A DNA stretch of 14,393 bases from Clostridia bacterium (lineage in GTDB: Bacteria; Bacillota; Clostridia; Christensenellales; UBA1242): positions 1 through 14,393 of the forward strand of contig JAQUUD010000032.1 of NCBI GenBank assembly GCA_028694075.1, read 5' to 3'. Positions 14,093-14,393 of this stretch are shown here, piece by piece. The number at the start of each line of letters is the position of its first letter. Positions within the stretch are counted from its first letter, which is position 1. The notes under the pieces were generated by a model. The model saw nothing but the letters and a program-made list of their open reading frames with translations, was not told the origin of the DNA and made no database searches. A program made the translations under genes and the position numbers.

Positions 14093-14393
14093 ATGAGAAG
14101 GCTCGAAAGCAACTGGAAAAATCAAAATATATTTGATTTATTTAAACTTGTGGAAACATATAGAAAAGAAAACAAGCCCATTGTTAAGGCTTTTGAAAAG
14201 TATGCTATTATTTCGGGCAGGAAAAAATTTAGTATCCGCAACTTTTATTACAATAAATTAAGTGAATTTGAAAAAAATCAAACACTTGCTCAGAAGTTTC
14301 AAATAGATTTTAGCAAACATAATAAGAATGAACAGAAATTTTTTACACCGCAGGAAGCGGAATTAAGCATCACGCAAATAAACGATTTAATGA
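14093..14393 (+). CDS. Putative Myb-like/RsfA-like DNA-binding protein, N-terminal part
   Basis: The frame opens at an ATG preceded by GGGAG seven bases upstream and runs off the right edge after 100 codons. It begins MRRLESNWKNQNIFDLFKLV. Residues about 15-57 have the look of a Myb/SANT-type three-helix domain, with VKAFEKYAIISGRKKFSIRNFYYNKL at 32-57. The pattern GRxKxSVRNxYY is familiar from RsfA-like and related clostridial regulators, in which the last helix reads DNA. The next segment (from about 60) is charged and probably a linker; FFTPQEAELSITQINDLM at the edge may begin another helix. The AT-rich upstream region has no clear promoter. The assignment rests on recalled similarity of the helix pattern, so function is tentative; that it is a real partial gene is well supported. 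Confidence 0.65.
   Translation, partial: MRRLESNWKNQNIFDLFKLVETYRKENKPIVKAFEKYAIISGRKKFSIRNFYYNKLSEFEKNQTLAQKFQIDFSKHNKNEQKFFTPQEAELSITQINDLM

Noticed and set aside
1..14393. A defence island, prophage, toxin-antitoxin pair or other multi-gene accessory system.
   Set aside because: The genes are housekeeping or isolated unknowns with no matching set of nuclease, integrase, toxin or recombinase signatures.

Overview
The window is a piece of an AT-rich bacterial chromosome. Ribosome binding sites of the AGGAG type, ordinary use of TGA as stop, two YugP-family metalloproteases, a HelD-type helicase and a lipoprotein signal point to a low-GC Bacillota (Firmicutes), probably an uncultured clostridial or gut-type lineage. 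That placement is inference from gene families and composition; no rRNA gene is present to settle it.

Layout. Bases 1-430 hold a degenerate tandem array with a unit of about 22 bp. It is GC-richer than its surroundings and runs off the left edge. Two forward genes follow (576-1319 and 1726-2439), both YugP-like membrane zinc metallopeptidases, separated by a 406-bp gap with a G/T-rich patch. A hairpin terminator at 2582-2612 separates them from four minus-strand genes: an Asn/Gln-rich protein of unknown function, rsmH (16S rRNA m4C1402 methyltransferase), a HelD-like superfamily 1 helicase 51 bp upstream of rsmH, and a 950-residue exported GLUG-repeat protein that has its own near-perfect sigma-A-type promoter. 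From 9728 the genes run forward again: a HIT-family hydrolase, a TPR-like cytosolic protein and a lipoprotein. A minus-strand protein of unknown function (12978-13895) comes next. The window ends inside a forward gene (from 14093) that looks like a Myb-like/RsfA-like DNA-binding protein.

How the genes relate. helD and rsmH are probably co-transcribed and would join RNA polymerase recycling with ribosome maturation. The YugP pair looks like a tandem paralogue duplication in which one copy has diverged. The GLUG protein and the lipoprotein are the envelope or surface components; nothing ties them to one pathway. I see no defence system, prophage, insertion sequence, CRISPR array, tRNA or rRNA gene. 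The least explained structure is the 22-bp array with its roughly 145-bp higher-order period. Other leads are short palindromes in front of two uncharacterised genes and a candidate leaderless start for the first metalloprotease.
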